Notes: generated by a model not told the origin, from the sequence alone. Positions 1 through 12,779 are shown, counted from the first letter of the stretch. The stretch is DNA of 64,000 bases from Lunularia cruciata (GCA_948567375.1 OX419758.1:40315473-40379472), one strand, 5' to 3'. Made by a program: numbers and translations.

Positions 1-2928
1 TTTCATTGACAGAGAAGCACAGTATATAGACGCGAGGAGCCGCAAGTTCAGGTTCACTACTGATTGATCTTATCTGAGTGCCGTCTCGAGAAACAACCCT
101 CCCGCTCTCGCGCGGATGCTTGCAAAACTTGTGTTGCCGCCACCAGCGATGGTGGCCTGGAAGCACAGGTGACGCGCTTGAGTCCTGCGAGATTGGGAGT
201 TGTTTCGAAGGACACACAGCACAATGAAGACTGCCCGCGGAGCTAGCTAGCCACGAAATGTTGGGGCTCTGTGCGATGACGCGGGCTCCCCCACCCATTT
301 ATTACCAACATATGTTTTGAGTGTTTGGACCGAGTAGTAGTGAGGATCTCGTGTAGGTTGATTATCTGTGTGTGTGTGTCTGTCTTTCTCGTTGGTGGAG
401 AACCCGTGGGACGTTTGTTCTGTAGGACGTAAATCATGTCCAACTTGTGAAGCGCGTGCGAATTATACGTCTCACTTGTATCCATTTGTGCTCTTTTTCC
501 CCTCCATGTTTGAGTTTGCATCGTCTGTCCTCTCCGACTCTGAGTGCTTTCATTTACCGCTTTCCCAGTTTTCTCCTGCTGGAACAAGAGCGAGTCTAAC
601 GATTGCTGTCTGGGATACAGATAGAGATGGGCGTGGAGTGCTTGCGCTGGGTTAGGTTTGTTAGATTTAGTGTCTCGTACGTCGTAGCTTTTGTACAATC
701 TTCTTAGATTCCTGTCATTCTTAGTAATAACCGAGGAAGGAAAGTATTGTAACTATAGAAGTAGCTGTGGGAGGGAGGTTTGGCGAGGTGTGCACAGCCT
801 GAAACTTCAGTACGGATACGGACTTTTAAATCTCAAGAAGGATAAATATGTGGTGTATTCCCAATAGCAGCACCAGTTCGAGAATTTCGGCCTGGTTAAT
901 AACCTTGGGATACGTGCAATGGGCAAGGATGACACTGAAATCCTGAGGATACTGACTTCTTGAGCTCACGGACGATCCAGCTGAACAGCTGGGACTTTCT
1001 TTGCCCTCGAACGAGCAGGTAGAGAGGTTGAGGATGTAGGCGGGAATATCCGTGACGCCGGAAAGAAACTGGTACATGACAAAATCCTTACTCACCTGAG
1101 CCTAATAGGAGTAGTGCTGGAAGGAAAAGGAAAATGATGAAATACAGCAGGTACTACCGAACCGGGATCACAGTGGAATAAGACCAACATGGTGTCATCT
1201 CCTAGTGGACGACGCCGGGGTTATATGTCCCTGGTCTTTCATGTAGAACTAACATTGGTTAATTTGATTCCTCCCTTCCTGTCATGCAAGACCCAAACCC
1301 CCCAGCACACGCGGTGTATTGGAGAAAGTTATTGGAGAGAATTAAACTGTAAACGCTCTTGACAATCAACTTCGCTAAACTGGAGAAGGAATTTGGTAAA
1401 CTGTGCGTACCGTTTGCATCTTACCATCACTACATTCACTCGACGTAGATTGAGGAAGAGAATCATATAAAATGTTGAAAGTGCCACTGCAACTAGTACC
1501 TATCTAGTCTGATCATTACCAATTGAGTAAACCTTCATTACAGTAACATGTTCTAACAAGAAAATAGTACACAGTAGGAAGATAAATCCGGTTCCGGTAA
1601 AATATGAAAATGATGAAAGAGACATGTCTCTAATCTGCGATCAGCTGTGTGAACCTCTAAGTACACTGTCTGAAATTACTAATCACACCATCGACGGACA
1701 AATTGTCGAGAAATCCCCACACAAGCGAGGGTAAATGTCTTGCACGTGACAGCAAACGCTGCGGGAAAAATTATTATACAACAAGCGAGAGAATAGGGTG
1801 TAAAGCTTTCAGACATGAAGCGTCTCGCGTACAGCATCAATCCCGCACGTAACGACAATACACAGAAGCATAATATCACATGAGACAGCAGTTGCTTTAA
1901 AACAGAAAATACAGGCTGGTTCAACCTGGGGCTAGCATAGATATAATGCTGTTCACGTCAAGGACAGCCATGCTGAAGGAAGCTGTTCTCTTCCTGCCAT
2001 GGAATCCAGGTTTCGCTGCTGTGAAGGGACTCCAAAGATTGTCAGGGCTCAGATGTTCTCCAATCCAACAAGAACCGACAACTTGGGACATCTTGAGTTC
2101 AAGTGCCTTGTCACTCAAAATATCATGATCGTTGTCCTTGCAGTCCCAGTCAGGAAGAGTCTGAAGAAATTTCCTGTTTGACAGCTTACGGGAATTATCT
2201 CAAAGATGAAGCGCAGGACAGTAATACTGCTGCTGTTGGTAGTTAAACACCTGTCCCAAATCAACACATGATTATGTGGAATGATGATTCATCACGGTTC
2301 ATTGATCAGGAGAGATTTGTGCCCCAAGGTGCTTCTTTATCATTGAATTGTAGCCTGGATAAGCTCAAGATTCTAACAAGACTTCGTTCAGTTGGTGTTG
2401 GAAAAAGATTCTGAGAAATACGGAGCTGGTTTATGTCTGTAGCGGCAAACTTTGTTTTCTGTGATTTCTGTCAGTTAATAAAGTTACCACCCTGTTTCAC
2501 TGATTGTTCTTCTCCAGTCTGGCCTCGCCAGCCAGACTTTTCAGAGTTAGGGCTTTGTGAAAAGCTAGATAGTGTCGTCCTCCCTGATCTTTCAATTCCG
2601 ATGTCTGGAGTGTAGACCCAATTTCTACCTCCATCGTTCCGGACTTCTCTCTTCTCTGAACTTGGGTTTCCAATAACTAATTCTGTTCCAGCAATAGCTG
2701 AATTTGCAATTAGCTCCATTCCACTTCTGCTGCCACCGAATTTTACAACAAAGAGTGAAACACCTAACCAAAATGAAGTTCAGGTGATAATTTTTCCCAT
2801 TGTGGGAAACACGATTCTAGAATATACCAGCGTCGGTTCTGTCCTCTGTGGGTGTGATTCTCCGTTTCAACGGCTTCTGCTCTCATTCACGTAAAACCAG
2901 CTTGGGATTGATTCTGGTGAGCGTTATA
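1..2928. other. No supportable gene; upstream flank of the O-fucosyltransferase
   Basis: Open frames here are short, mostly start at non-ATG codons and show no recognisable protein. A good minus-strand splice donor (CAG followed by GTGAGT) lies at about 1094-1101, but I could not attach coding exons to it. The stretch just before 2929 probably holds the promoter and leader of the downstream gene; it includes a minimal upstream ORF (ATG at 2772, four sense codons). An 82-codon minus-strand ORF with an ATG (2471-2719) resembles nothing I know and is treated as chance. Confidence 0.4.
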
Positions 2929-5214
2929 ATGATTACCGTATCGGCCGTCTCTGCCAGGAGATTCCGGAGAGAAAAGACTTCATCCTTCAAGAAGGTGTTT
3001 ACATTCTTTATTCTGACATCGTTGGTTCTTCTGCTCTCTGCTTTTTCTGTTGCGAATTGGTTCTCAATATTTCCGGATTTTATTTCCAAGAAGGGGATGA
3101 AGACGTCGTGTGTTAACTTCACGGACCCACAGAGAGCGAGGTATGACTCGTTGAAACTTCTGCCGGATGGGGAGAAGTACATGTGGTACTCCCCACACGA
3201 AGGATTCAGTAACCAAGCTCGGGAACTGGGAAATGCACTGGAGATAGCGATGCTGCTCAATCGGACTCTAATCCTGCCACCGGTGGTAGATCACGGAACG
3301 GTGAAATTTGGAAGGTGTCTCAAACCGCGCTATCCAAGCCAGAGAAAGCTGAAAGAAAGATCATGGAGTGCAGTGCGTAGACATATTCTAGAAACCAGGT
3401 TTCCCATCTCCATCTCTTGACAGCTCTTCTGCTTTCAGACATTGTCACCTACGCTCCTTGAATAATAGGGGTCAGTTCTTGGTCACAATACGAGAGCACT
3501 GTTTCCTCTCTTCGGATGGATTCTGAAAAACACGTACATAGTTCTGTTTAGTTCATGAAATAATTGCGTGGTTTTGACAGCTAATAGGTCAGTGTGAGGA
3601 GTGATACATACCCCCGTCACTTTTCGTAACACACGCTTTTGGTCGCAGGGTCCGTTAAAGAAAATCTGAAATATCTGACATTCTTCTCCTCTACTTGAGT
3701 GGCCAACACTTCTCTGTCCAGAGCTTTCCGGGCACATATTCATCCTCGGAAGGGTCACATTGTCTGCTTCTAGTGAGCCTGGTTTTGAAAACATTTGTAG
3801 GCATTCTTATTCTTTACTTCATGGTTTCTCGGAAATATTGGATCTTTCAGGCAAGACACCATAGAACATCGGCAAATTTAATCGCGAATATTGAAAAGAT
3901 CAGCATCTGAAAGTCTAGACTAGGTTACGAAGATCTGCAGGGTACATTCATAAAGATCTGCAGCTCCTTGGCGTCAGGTCTAGATGCCCATGAATGATCA
4001 GGTGATGTTCTTAAACGCTATCCGAATTGTCTCCTCCCTCTGGTCGAAACTTGGACTGAAGTGAAGGTGACATTTGGTTGTGCAGATACGTTTCCATCGC
4101 AGATATTGTGGATCTGCGTTCGATCAGCCCCAGTTTAGTCAGGACAATCGACCTGCGAGTGTTTCTGGCACTGTGGTGCGGTCTAGACATCACCCCAATA
4201 TGCTCTGGACCAAAATGCAGAAGCTTGGCGGACTCACTCTCTCCACATTGGGGCTCTATGGCAGTTTGTAGACACAGACTCTTCCCCTCCGAAGAAAGTC
4301 CGTCGTGCATGGTTTACGAGGTTGAAGATTACTGTCCCACGACAATCTGGACTTATGGGGAGACTCCATCCACTCGGAATTATCTCGAGCATCAGTTGAT
4401 GCAAAAGATGCGCAAGGATCCCGATTTGTTCAATAACACAAGTGTGATGGCTGCCAATTCTGAGTATGGACTAAAGGTAATTCGGAAGGATATTGTGCGG
4501 TCTCTAGGCTCTGGTTCAGAAGCTGATAGGTTCTTTCTTCTTTCCTTTGGCAGCTTGTTTTCACGAATGTACAAGCATATGGAGCTCAATGTTAATCTGA
4601 GAGCGCCAGACGGGGACCCCTTCATGGCGACCAAGCTGCAGGCGATAAAAAGTGGACACTCGTTTACAGTGGAGATTATGAGAAATGCTCGAACTTTTGT
4701 TGGGAAGAAACTTGGTCAGCGACCTTATTTCTGTGCGCATGTGAGGCTGGCTGACGGAGCTTTTCTCAACATTTGGGACAAGATATTGCCACCCTTGAAA
4801 AAGAAACTGGAAGAACTGGCGAATAGGAAGAAGTTAGATGTTTTCCTCATGACCGACCTAGCACGAGAGAAGTGGAAAGGAACAGTTTTGGAAGAAATAA
4901 ATGCCAATGACCAGTACGAAGTGCACACTTTGGACGGACAAGAAGACTTCATCACCCGAACAGCTCAGCAACTGATGGTTTCTGAGCATGGAGTCAAACT
5001 CGGATTTTTCCCAGGAAAGGTCAAATCATCAGGTGAAAGTCGACAGTCGGTGCAAAAATATGTTCCGAATGTTCGGCTCTATCTTGAAGAGGTGATATGT
5101 ACCTGTGCAAGTTTGGGTTTTCTGGGAACGTTTAGGTCCACTATCACAAGTAATATCAACGATTTGAGAAACGCGAGCTTGTGTCCAGTACACGATTTCC
5201 GGTGGTCTCTTTGA
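2929..5214 (+). CDS. GDP-fucose protein O-fucosyltransferase family, two exons
   Basis: Predicted type II membrane glycosyltransferase of the plant O-fucosyltransferase family, expected to transfer fucose from GDP-fucose in the Golgi. Exon 1 is 2929-3398 and exon 2 is 4086-5214; the intron 3399-4085 has CAG/GTTTCC at the donor and TTGTGCAG at the acceptor. Joining them keeps frame and gives 532 residues, normal for the family. Residues 24-44 form one transmembrane helix after a basic tail. Family landmarks are HEGFSNQ (90-96), ILNRT-like LLNRT with PPVVDH behind it, YVSIADIVDL just after the junction (158-167), DLRVFLALWC (179-188), HVRLADGAF (375-383; the family's H-x-R donor-site region) and CASLGF near the C-terminus. 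The ATG at 2929 is the first in frame; the open frame upstream begins at a GTG. Acceptor substrate and exact subfamily are not readable from sequence. Confidence 0.88.
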
Positions 5215-5560
5215 GATGATACTACTCGACTACCTCAACTGTGTTTCCTTTTTATAAGCAACTGCCAAACTTATGTGACTTGCATAGCATTTCCAGATGA
5301 TTCTGCTACCACCTTGGACCTTCAGGTGCCAAATAGGAGGCAACGTTCATGACCTGAAGTCCATAGCTTCTGCCATATCCAACTCAAATTCTTAGCGTCA
5401 ACCGACTTGGTTTGAATTTGGGAGGGGACCACACGAGTTCAATTGCCACCTTGAGCAACTTCTTCGAATCTGATTATACTGCTGTGAAACTCCCGGAACC
5501 GAAGCCTTAGAATTCAGGAAAGTTCGGAAATGAGTGAGCAAACCCTTCCCGATCATCAAC

Positions 5561-5788
5561 ATGTTTTTGATTCTTTTGTTACAGCATGCTCTGATTCTGG
5601 CTTTATTCTTGTACTTCTGCTCATGTAAAGCACCTGCTAGCACTTGCCTTCAGAAGACATGGAACTGCGTTTGCAGTGCAACATGTGCGATACTTTTCGT
5701 CATGTTCCGAATCAAGAAAAGTTTAGCAACTGAAGATGGAAGTTGTTCAAGCAAAGAGAACATCAGTATTTATGGACTGCCTGGTTAA
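5561..5788 (+). CDS. Possible small hydrophobic/secreted peptide ORF (weak)
   Basis: An ATG-started 75-codon ORF, 350 bp downstream of the O-fucosyltransferase stop. Its first 25 residues are strongly hydrophobic (MFLILLLQHALILALFLYF), like a signal peptide or membrane anchor, followed by a short cysteine-containing tail with six or seven cysteines. I recognise no family. It may simply lie in the 3' untranslated region of the upstream gene, and nothing shows that it is translated. Confidence 0.15.
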   Translation: MFLILLLQHALILALFLYFCSCKAPASTCLQKTWNCVCSATCAILFVMFRIKKSLATEDGSCSSKENISIYGLPG

Positions 5789-5789
5789 T

Positions 5790-8700
5790 GGGGCAATTTG
5801 ATCCATTCCATCCTTGAGTGCATTACGACACTTCTACTGCAGTTCTGAACCCCGCATAGGATTTGCTTGGTCCGACTCACGTGGAAAGAATCCACAACTG
5901 CCGAAAGATCCCACCAAAGCTTCCAGTGGCTCAGAATGACCAACTTTCGTTGGTCATGTGCTAGAAGATTCCGCGGTTCATGTGCTAGAAGATTTCACTA
6001 CTTTGTTCAAAAAAATAAAAAATAAAATTATAAGTGCCAGAGGACTGTACCGCTCCTCTGAAGCTACCCTCTCTTTAATGGGCGACTAATGAACCCAATG
6101 AGTAAAACCGTGACATTCAAGGAAAGGTTTCGGAACATTCCCATTTGACAGGTGAGTCGGCGTAAGCTTCTTTTCAACAATCTATGGTCAATTTCTGTTT
6201 GGAGATTCGACTAATCTAGCTGGAGATGGTGAGCATGAGAGGTTGTTTTGAGCACCGATGTGCTTCAAACTTAGAAAAGAGTAACACCTGGGGAAGACCC
6301 TACTTGAGGTATTTATTCCTCACGAGTTATCTTGAAGCCTTTCAACACTAGAACGGTAATGTTCGAGTGGACCGTCAGTTGGGAGTGCCTAAGAATTGGG
6401 AGAATGAGTTACTCTAAATAACAACGAATCTTGAATCTATAGTAAGTGCGACAGTTCATTTACATCTGGAACCAACCTTAGGAAACTTCAAAATCAAACA
6501 TTCTATTGACTCCTTACATGCTCCACGTCAAACGTTTTACATCTGTTAGCAAGCTGGAGAAGTACAAGACGTCATTCACTCCAGAGACTTAGATCAAGAT
6601 TTTGTAGTATCTTGTATAGGTAATCCTGTGTAAGAGCAATTCCAAGTAGTTTCCTAGGCTAGATTCTTTCATTTAAACAGGTTTCTCAGTTGGAGCCCGC
6701 ACCGGGCCATGAAGCAAGAGGGCACGGCACCAAACTCCGTCGGGAGCCCCACATGGGAGACTTTTATGGAGGATTTCGAGGCAAAGGAACCGTAGCCGAC
6801 TTTCCAGCCCGAAATCAAGTGATTGTTGGAATCGGCATTAGTATCAAAAGAGTACAGCAGTTAGAACCAGATCACCTCAAGAATCAACGATAAAGCAAGG
6901 ACTCAGTGATATTTGCTGGCGTGATTATCTTATGTTTTTCCCTTTCATTCTCTGAATACCAATTCCAATTTTGGTTCCAATTGATTGATTTCTCCTCCAA
7001 CAGTAAACTATTTGGACAACGTGAGAGAGTGTGGAAAGCGATCATTCTCAAATTTTACCATCAAAATATGGAAACTCACGACGTGCTACAAGAGGTTTCA
7101 ACAAGATAGCGCTGTAATCATGCAGCAAGGTGTTGATATTCTTTAGGAGGATTTCCCCACATACAAACTACTACTGATGTCGTGCATGTGATTATAAAGA
7201 GAATTTGCGCGTCCTCTCTTCTCTCACCAGGAGACTTCGTGTTTGTAGGCCAACGCACATCATGTACGAACAGTGCACGACTTAATTCATACAAAAGTCA
7301 TGATCACAGCCACTTCCATGACTAGTAACCACTTAAAGTCTCACGTTTCTTTTCTGTAACCTGCAGCCCTTAGATACAGAAACTTCTGTCAACATGAAGA
7401 GTTTGGTGCTTTCAACATCCTCAAAAGATGACAGCGACCTCTCACCGTATGAGAAAGCCCTCTCGGTGATTTGGATTTAGGATGTGTTTAGTAAGTGAGG
7501 TGTAGTCTGTCATAACCAATTATGCTAGGAAGGGTAACTCAGGATTAAGCTCTCTGATGATATAGCTGGTCAACACTGATGTGATAAATGAAACCTATAA
7601 CTGCTTAGGGAAATCTCTTTCATTCATCATATACAAAGAATCGGTTTGCATCTCCACATGTTTTGAAACCCAAATTGGTTTAAGCTACTACAATTGAAGT
7701 AAAATCTTCGAGGGTTTAACCTGAACTCTCAGCAGGGGTGTCGTGACTCTTAACCTCCAGATAACCTCGGTTCACCTCCTTAATCTCTGCTTAACATTCT
7801 TCCTTCCTGTGACAATAGAAATCTTATCATCAGCAGCATCTTCCAGGCTTGTCTAGAAACTTGCGTTTGAAGGAAGGGTATATCCGTAGAGAATGCCGTC
7901 TTGCTCATTATATTGTGGGCTTGGTTTGACTTCATACATACTTTTGTGGATTCAACCTCTCCATCATGAAACCAGTGACTCGAAGTTCGAGCGCTTATTC
8001 GTTTATCAATCGTGTCACATGTGAAGGTAAGAAATGTAAGTAAAAAATGTGGTCAATGATCTTGCTGGCGCAGACGACAGTGAATCTTCAAGTGGACCAT
8101 GATATGAGGGGGTTTGAATTAAAAACTCACGAGTTAGTGATACCGTGAAGACAAGAGACTCGATAACCTTTTAGATCCAGACTCCCTAAAGCAAAAGACG
8201 GACGAAGTAACTAAAGGGGTGTCATACGTGTGGATGTTTTTGAAATTTTAAGGTGAATTCGAGACTTAGATTTCGCATTTATGTTTTATGTGGGGACGGA
8301 GGTGCCGATGATTAACATTTTTAATGGGAGATTTTAGAATGATCGTTCAAAGGATGGTGCCTTCCTTTTCCATTCGCAACATTGGATGGTTTAAATATCG
8401 CTTGAATGGTATCAACAATCTACGGGGAAAAAAAATAGAAACAACCTTAGTAGTCCATATGACTTTGCTCCAATACTCCAGAACTTGCTCCACTGCTTAC
8501 TAATCCACTTGACTTCGTTACGAAAACACGGGAAGATAATCAACCAAACTGGCTATTTCGAGGTTACAAGACTGTCTGAATGAACTTCTTTGTGGTTTGA
8601 AATTTCTCCTTCGGGAGATAATAGATTTATTTAAGAACCTTTAACTTCAAACACGAGATTAATAAACGGAGAGAAAAGTAAAGTTCAATATATTGAAGAG

Positions 8701-9286
8701 TTAAAACTTTCCTATCGATATAAAAAAGAACAACCTTCACTGTCTGTTTTTCGAATTAAAATGTGAGTGCTCTACTTGCGTGACTATATCCCGACTAAAT
8801 AGAAAAGCGACGTATAAGTAATAGAATAGAACTATAATATATTTCGATCCATTTATCTAAAGCAAAAATGAAAAAAAACCATCTTAGTTTGGAGTCACTT
8901 CAAATTAACAAACTGACATCTCTAGCTATGTCGAGAGCAAAATGAAAATCCAATCTTTAAACAGTATTTTATAGAAACATGCGACTATGCTAATTATACT
9001 ATAAGGGGAAAAAAAGGGAGAAAAAGACGAAGCAATTCCTCTATAGCTTAGAGGTGCATCTCGACATTATAACCATGGCCTTTTTATGTGCTCTTTAAGT
9101 ATAGTAATGCGATTCCCTTGACAAAGTTCCCTGGATTAAGATTTCAAAAGTGCAAGACACTTACCACATCTGCCCCCGACAACCCTATATCATAAAAAAT
9201 AACAAATTGAGAATGAAGAACGTTAATGTTAATATACGTTTGTCACTAGATACCCATACGTATCTATTATATATAAATGTCAATTC
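5790..9286. other. Gene-free intergenic stretch
   Basis: No ORF with a recognisable product. Composition becomes AT-rich from about 8.6 kb. ORFs at 6690-6893 and 6906-7109 lack family resemblance and are treated as chance. Confidence 0.5.
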
Positions 9287-9378
9287 TGTATATATATATA
9301 TAGAGGGAGATGTTAAATAAACATAGAAGTCTCTTAAAATAACATACAAGATGTTTAATCCTCTTTCTAAAACATCCA
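9287..9378 (-). repeat. Left copy of a repeat flanking the Copia element (inverted)
   Basis: Read on the minus strand, this stretch (GGATGTTTTAGAAAGAGG ... then a TA run) matches the plus-strand sequence that begins immediately after the Copia 3' LTR at 17282 at roughly four bases in five, including the transition into a TA microsatellite. It ends about 85 bp before the 5' LTR. The two copies are in inverted orientation. Confidence 0.6.
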
Positions 9379-9463
9379 AACACAATTTTTTTCTTGTATT
9401 ATGCTTTCCCACCACCAAAAAGCTTGTTTGCATCCCGTGATGATGTTGATAATATGCTTTTAT

Positions 9464-9696
9464 TGTTAGGTTTTACTCTTATGCCTTAGGGTTACCTTGT
9501 ATTTGGGATGGCTCACTCACAGGTTTACAGTTAGAGTGGACTGAGAGAATGTTGGAGCACCGGATTTGCATGACAAATATGGTGGTGAGCCTGATTCAAT
9601 AAAGAATTCCCGTGGACATAACGTCACATAGAGGTGAACCACATATCTCTGTGTAATGTGTGTATGTCATTTTGGTCTTTGGTCTGTATTCAAACA
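9464..9696 (+). repeat. Copia 5' LTR
   Basis: Aligns by eye with 17034-17281 along its whole length, from TGTTAGGTTTTACT to the final ACA. Small indels account for the 15-bp length difference, for example an extra 'gaagcattcccgt'-like insertion in the right copy. Confidence 0.88.
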
Positions 9697-9698
9697 AA

Positions 9699-9714
9699 TG
9701 GTATTAGAGCTAGG
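9699..9714 (+). other. Copia primer-binding site (initiator Met tRNA type)
   Basis: TGGTATTAGAGC lies two bases past the 5' LTR. It is one base away from the TGGTATCAGAGC used by plant Copia elements that prime with the initiator methionine tRNA. Confidence 0.85.
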
Positions 9715-9914
9715 TTTAAGAGACAAGAGTATTGCTCACTCAGCTTACAAGGAGTAATCAAAGGAAATCAAGGGCAGCACTTGGTCTGAGGAGAGCCACA
9801 TGAATCAAAGACAAAGAGGACTTGCATCACCCATTGGCTTTGATTGTGAGGGACTGATGGGAATTTAGGGAAAAAAAGACAAAAAAGAGAGGAGAAAGGA
9901 GTACGTGAAGCAAA

Positions 9915-10880
9915 GAAACAATTTCAAAGCTGATTTCTTTGAGATTCGGAGCAACATCTAAAACCAAGGAGTTTTGTGGTGTGAATCCAAGGTCCTTTGG
10001 CAAGTTTGTTTTTGATTTCCCAACCCAAAAATTCCTTAACTGCTTTGGGCTTGACATAGAAGTGCACTGTGAAGGAAGGGAAGGCCTTCTTGGCATCAAC
10101 ACCTGCAGCCTTTGGGTAGTACATAATGATCTCAACTTCATGTTTGGTGGCCTTGGCACAGATTCAATCAAATCCTACAATTGTGACTACACATTTGCTT
10201 ACTGCATTGAAAGTGGTTCTGTTGTAACCTCAGGTTTCTTTTGCATAGCTAAAGTGAGCAATGAGGACAAGTCCAAAACATGGGAAATGTTGCTTAGCTG
10301 CAATCTAGGTTTTAGGACAAGGATGGGTTCCATCTGACGATCCTGTCAAAGAACCATTCTTTGTAGTCCTCATTATTTTTGGATCTAGTAATTTTTCAAG
10401 ATATAAATGAAGCCCAATTGCTAAATTCTAATATGCCAATGTATTTTTTGACCTCAGTATGTCCGGCTCTCTTTGCAGCATCCCCTTCAACGTGTGGTAC
10501 CTGGTTCTGATCTTATAGATTCCAGTACTATTGATGAAGAGAAACTGCTCAACACCATTTACCTTTGCATAATTCACAACAAGTTGTTGACTAATACAGA
10601 GAATGTATGTCTTGAGAGAAGAAAGCAAGGAAGAAATGAAAGGTCTATCCTCCAAGCAACTTGAGAAGTCTGAAGACCAATTTCAGTAGGGAGCTTTCCA
10701 TGCAAGCTGGATCAGCAATTCTTCTTTGATTGCAGTAGAAGCAAAAGAAGGAAGGAAGGATCAAAAGTTGATAGAAGGCTCTTCATCACATTACTACCAA
10801 ATTCTCATTGGAACATAAGGAAGGTAGGAGCTGAAATCTTGAGGAGATGGAGGCAACTTGATGGTGAATGTACTTGCTCA
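9915..10880 (-). pseudogene. CSP41A: Captured, intronless CSP41A-like gene fragment inside the Copia leader
   Basis: Read on the minus strand and allowing frameshifts, this stretch follows the chloroplast stem-loop-binding protein CSP41A in order and spacing. It has QFLFINSTGIYK at about 10512-10556, then VPHVEGDA, NEDYKEWFFDRIVR near 10336-10377, LSNISHVLDLSSLLTLA near 10253-10303, PKAAGVDAKKAFP and HFYVKPKAVKEFLGW between about 10010 and 10140, and SKTNLPKDL then KEISFEI at about 9920-10010. CSP41A is an epimerase-fold RNA-binding protein and endonuclease of chloroplasts. The copy has several frameshifts and stops, no visible introns over about 225 residues, and lies antisense to the retrotransposon, so it looks like a processed cDNA picked up by the element. 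The 5' third (beyond 10640) is only weakly recognisable. Confidence 0.85.
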
Positions 10881-11903
10881 TTTTATCTTCAGCTGCAGTA
10901 CACCTTTCTTCATGACGAGAGACTTAAGGTAGGACATTCTGTCAAAGAAGTTGGTAATGAGGAGAGCTCAAGAGATAATTCTTTTAAAGAATCCAAAGAA
11001 TTAATCTTTGGCATTTTTTTATCAGCACTTATTGACCTTCTAGAGAGTGAAAGCATTTACAGACTTGCACGAGGTAATGCCTTGCTTCACATAATGCTAA
11101 GGTGTGGCTAGTCAGTGTCAAGCTCAGAAGCATGGGACACGTGTAATTAAAGTAAGAGAGGATTCTGCACCTCCTTGTAGCTAGCCCATGTTTGAGAAGA
11201 ACCTGGAAAGAAAAGATTTTGCAGTGTCCATTGTCTATTGCTAACACCTTGTGCCCTCATTTTGATGATGGCACTATTGATGGTGAAGTATGTAGGCAGC
11301 AATATTCTACTTTCCTATTGGCAATGAATTTGGGAGTGAAAACAACAACTTGCAAAATTTCCTTGAATTACCTGAAGCTATTGTGCATTAGTAATCTGCA
11401 ATTTTGCAGAAAGATAATTTATTGTTAGAAAGCCTAAAGATCTGCACAATCCTTATCCAAATTTCTTGAGCGAGTCCCGTAGTGAACTTTTGTAAATATA
11501 ACTGGTAGACTCCTCCTCAGTTAAAGGTTTGCTGTTGCACCAACAAAGACAAGCAAGAAGTAGAACCTAAAGAGAGTCATTGGGGAAGAAGTCTTAGACT
11601 TATGAATGTGGTATAGAATCCAAGGTTTTTACCCCTCCTTGGAATTTTGTTCATAAATTTTGACTTGGGACTTGGATGAATGATCTGTTTAGTGCATTGG
11701 AAAGCTTATCTTCAGGGCTACAATTTGATGCAACTAGATGTTGAATTTGAGTAATTTAAGAAGCTGCTGTAAAACGATTTCTGTCTTATGATCCACTCCT
11801 CTAAGTATTGGAGTTTTAAGGTGGAAGGTTCAAGGACTCAAGAGGAGTCTCTAAGTGCAGCAATAGCCTCTCAATAGTACATGTGGAGTAGAAAAAAGTG
11901 AAG
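10881..11903. other. Copia leader, remaining part, content unknown
   Basis: This lies between the captured CSP41A fragment and gag. Two ORFs without family resemblance occur (10839-11111 on plus, 11029-11247 on minus). It could be further captured host sequence, but I recognise nothing. Confidence 0.35.
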
Positions 11904-12720
11904 ATGGGTACTTTGAAGCTTAGTGGACCCAAGTTTGATGTGGCAAAGTTTGATGGCCATATGGATTACTTGTTGTAGGAACGGCACATGAAAGGAGTAT
12001 TGAGTGCAATTGGTTTGGGTAAGCTCTTGAGGGAGAAACCTGAGGATGTGAGACAAAGTGATTGGGATGATATGCAAGAGAAAGCCGTGAATAATGTTTT
12101 GCTTCACCTTCAGCCCCATGTGATCAAGCAAGTGGAGGATTATTCTGATAGTATCTCCTTGTTTGATGCACTTCAGAGCAAGTATCATCAAAATGAAATG
12201 TCAAATAGATTGTACACCAATCTCAAACTAATCACATTCAAGAAACTAGGACCAACATTAAAGACCATGTGGATACATTTTGTGACCCAGTAGTAGACTT
12301 GAAAAACTTGGGAGAGGACTTGAATGAGGAGCAGAAGGCACTGCACTTGTTGGGCTCCTTGCCGCTGTTCTATCGATCACTTTCATGAGTTTTGTTGCAC
12401 TATGAGAAAAAGACTATTACCTTTGAAGAGTTGAGAGCAGCTCTACTTACGGATGACTTGCAACAAAAACTTGTTGCAACCTCAATGTCATCTTCTACTC
12501 TAGGCAATGTTTTGGTTATCCAACTTGGGAGACCTTAGTGGAGGACTAATGATGGTGATAAGGGGAAAGGCAAGGCTGGGTCAAGGTCTAAGTCTAGAGG
12601 CAAGTCCAAGGAGAGGAAACAAGTGACTTGTTGGGGATGTGGCAAAGTAGGCCATGTGAAGAATGAGTGTAAAGCTAAGGGCAAAGGAAAGGTATATGAC
12701 GGATCTTCAGCAAACATAGT
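11904..12720 (+). pseudogene. Copia gag (UBN2-type) with zinc knuckle, broken
   Basis: It begins at an ATG with the Copia gag opening pattern (KFDVAKFDGHMDYLL) and is soon interrupted by a TAG. It continues from 11988 through the helical gag region (AVNNVLLHL, LFDALQSKYH) to about 12293, then another frame. A CCHC zinc knuckle, C-x2-C-x4-H-x4-C, is readable at 12629-12670 (CWGCGKVGHVKNEC). The product would be the capsid/nucleocapsid protein that packages element RNA. At least two stops and a frame change make this a pseudogene. Confidence 0.82.
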
Positions 12721-12779
12721 TTATGCTGAGGAGGATACTGATCTATTGGATGATCAGTATGATTTGTGACATTGTGGGT

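Noticed and set aside
243..698. 151-codon minus-strand ORF at the window start
   Set aside because: Starts at a non-conserved position, composition is low-complexity and basic/polar without any motif, and it overlaps another open frame on the plus strand; no support as a gene.
826..1101. Minus-strand ORF next to a strong GTGAGT donor
   Set aside because: The ORF begins inside the intron side of the donor, so they cannot belong together; no flanking coding exon found.
1946..2181. Two overlapping plus-strand ORFs upstream of the O-fucosyltransferase
   Set aside because: Short, no family resemblance, not joined in phase to the 2929 start.
7978..8000. GAAGTTCGAGCGC resembling a tRNA B box
   Set aside because: No A box or acceptor-stem pairing around it.
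9939..10337. 132-codon plus-strand ORF in the Copia leader
   Set aside because: It is the shadow of the antisense CSP41A copy, whose minus-strand reading is clearly homologous.
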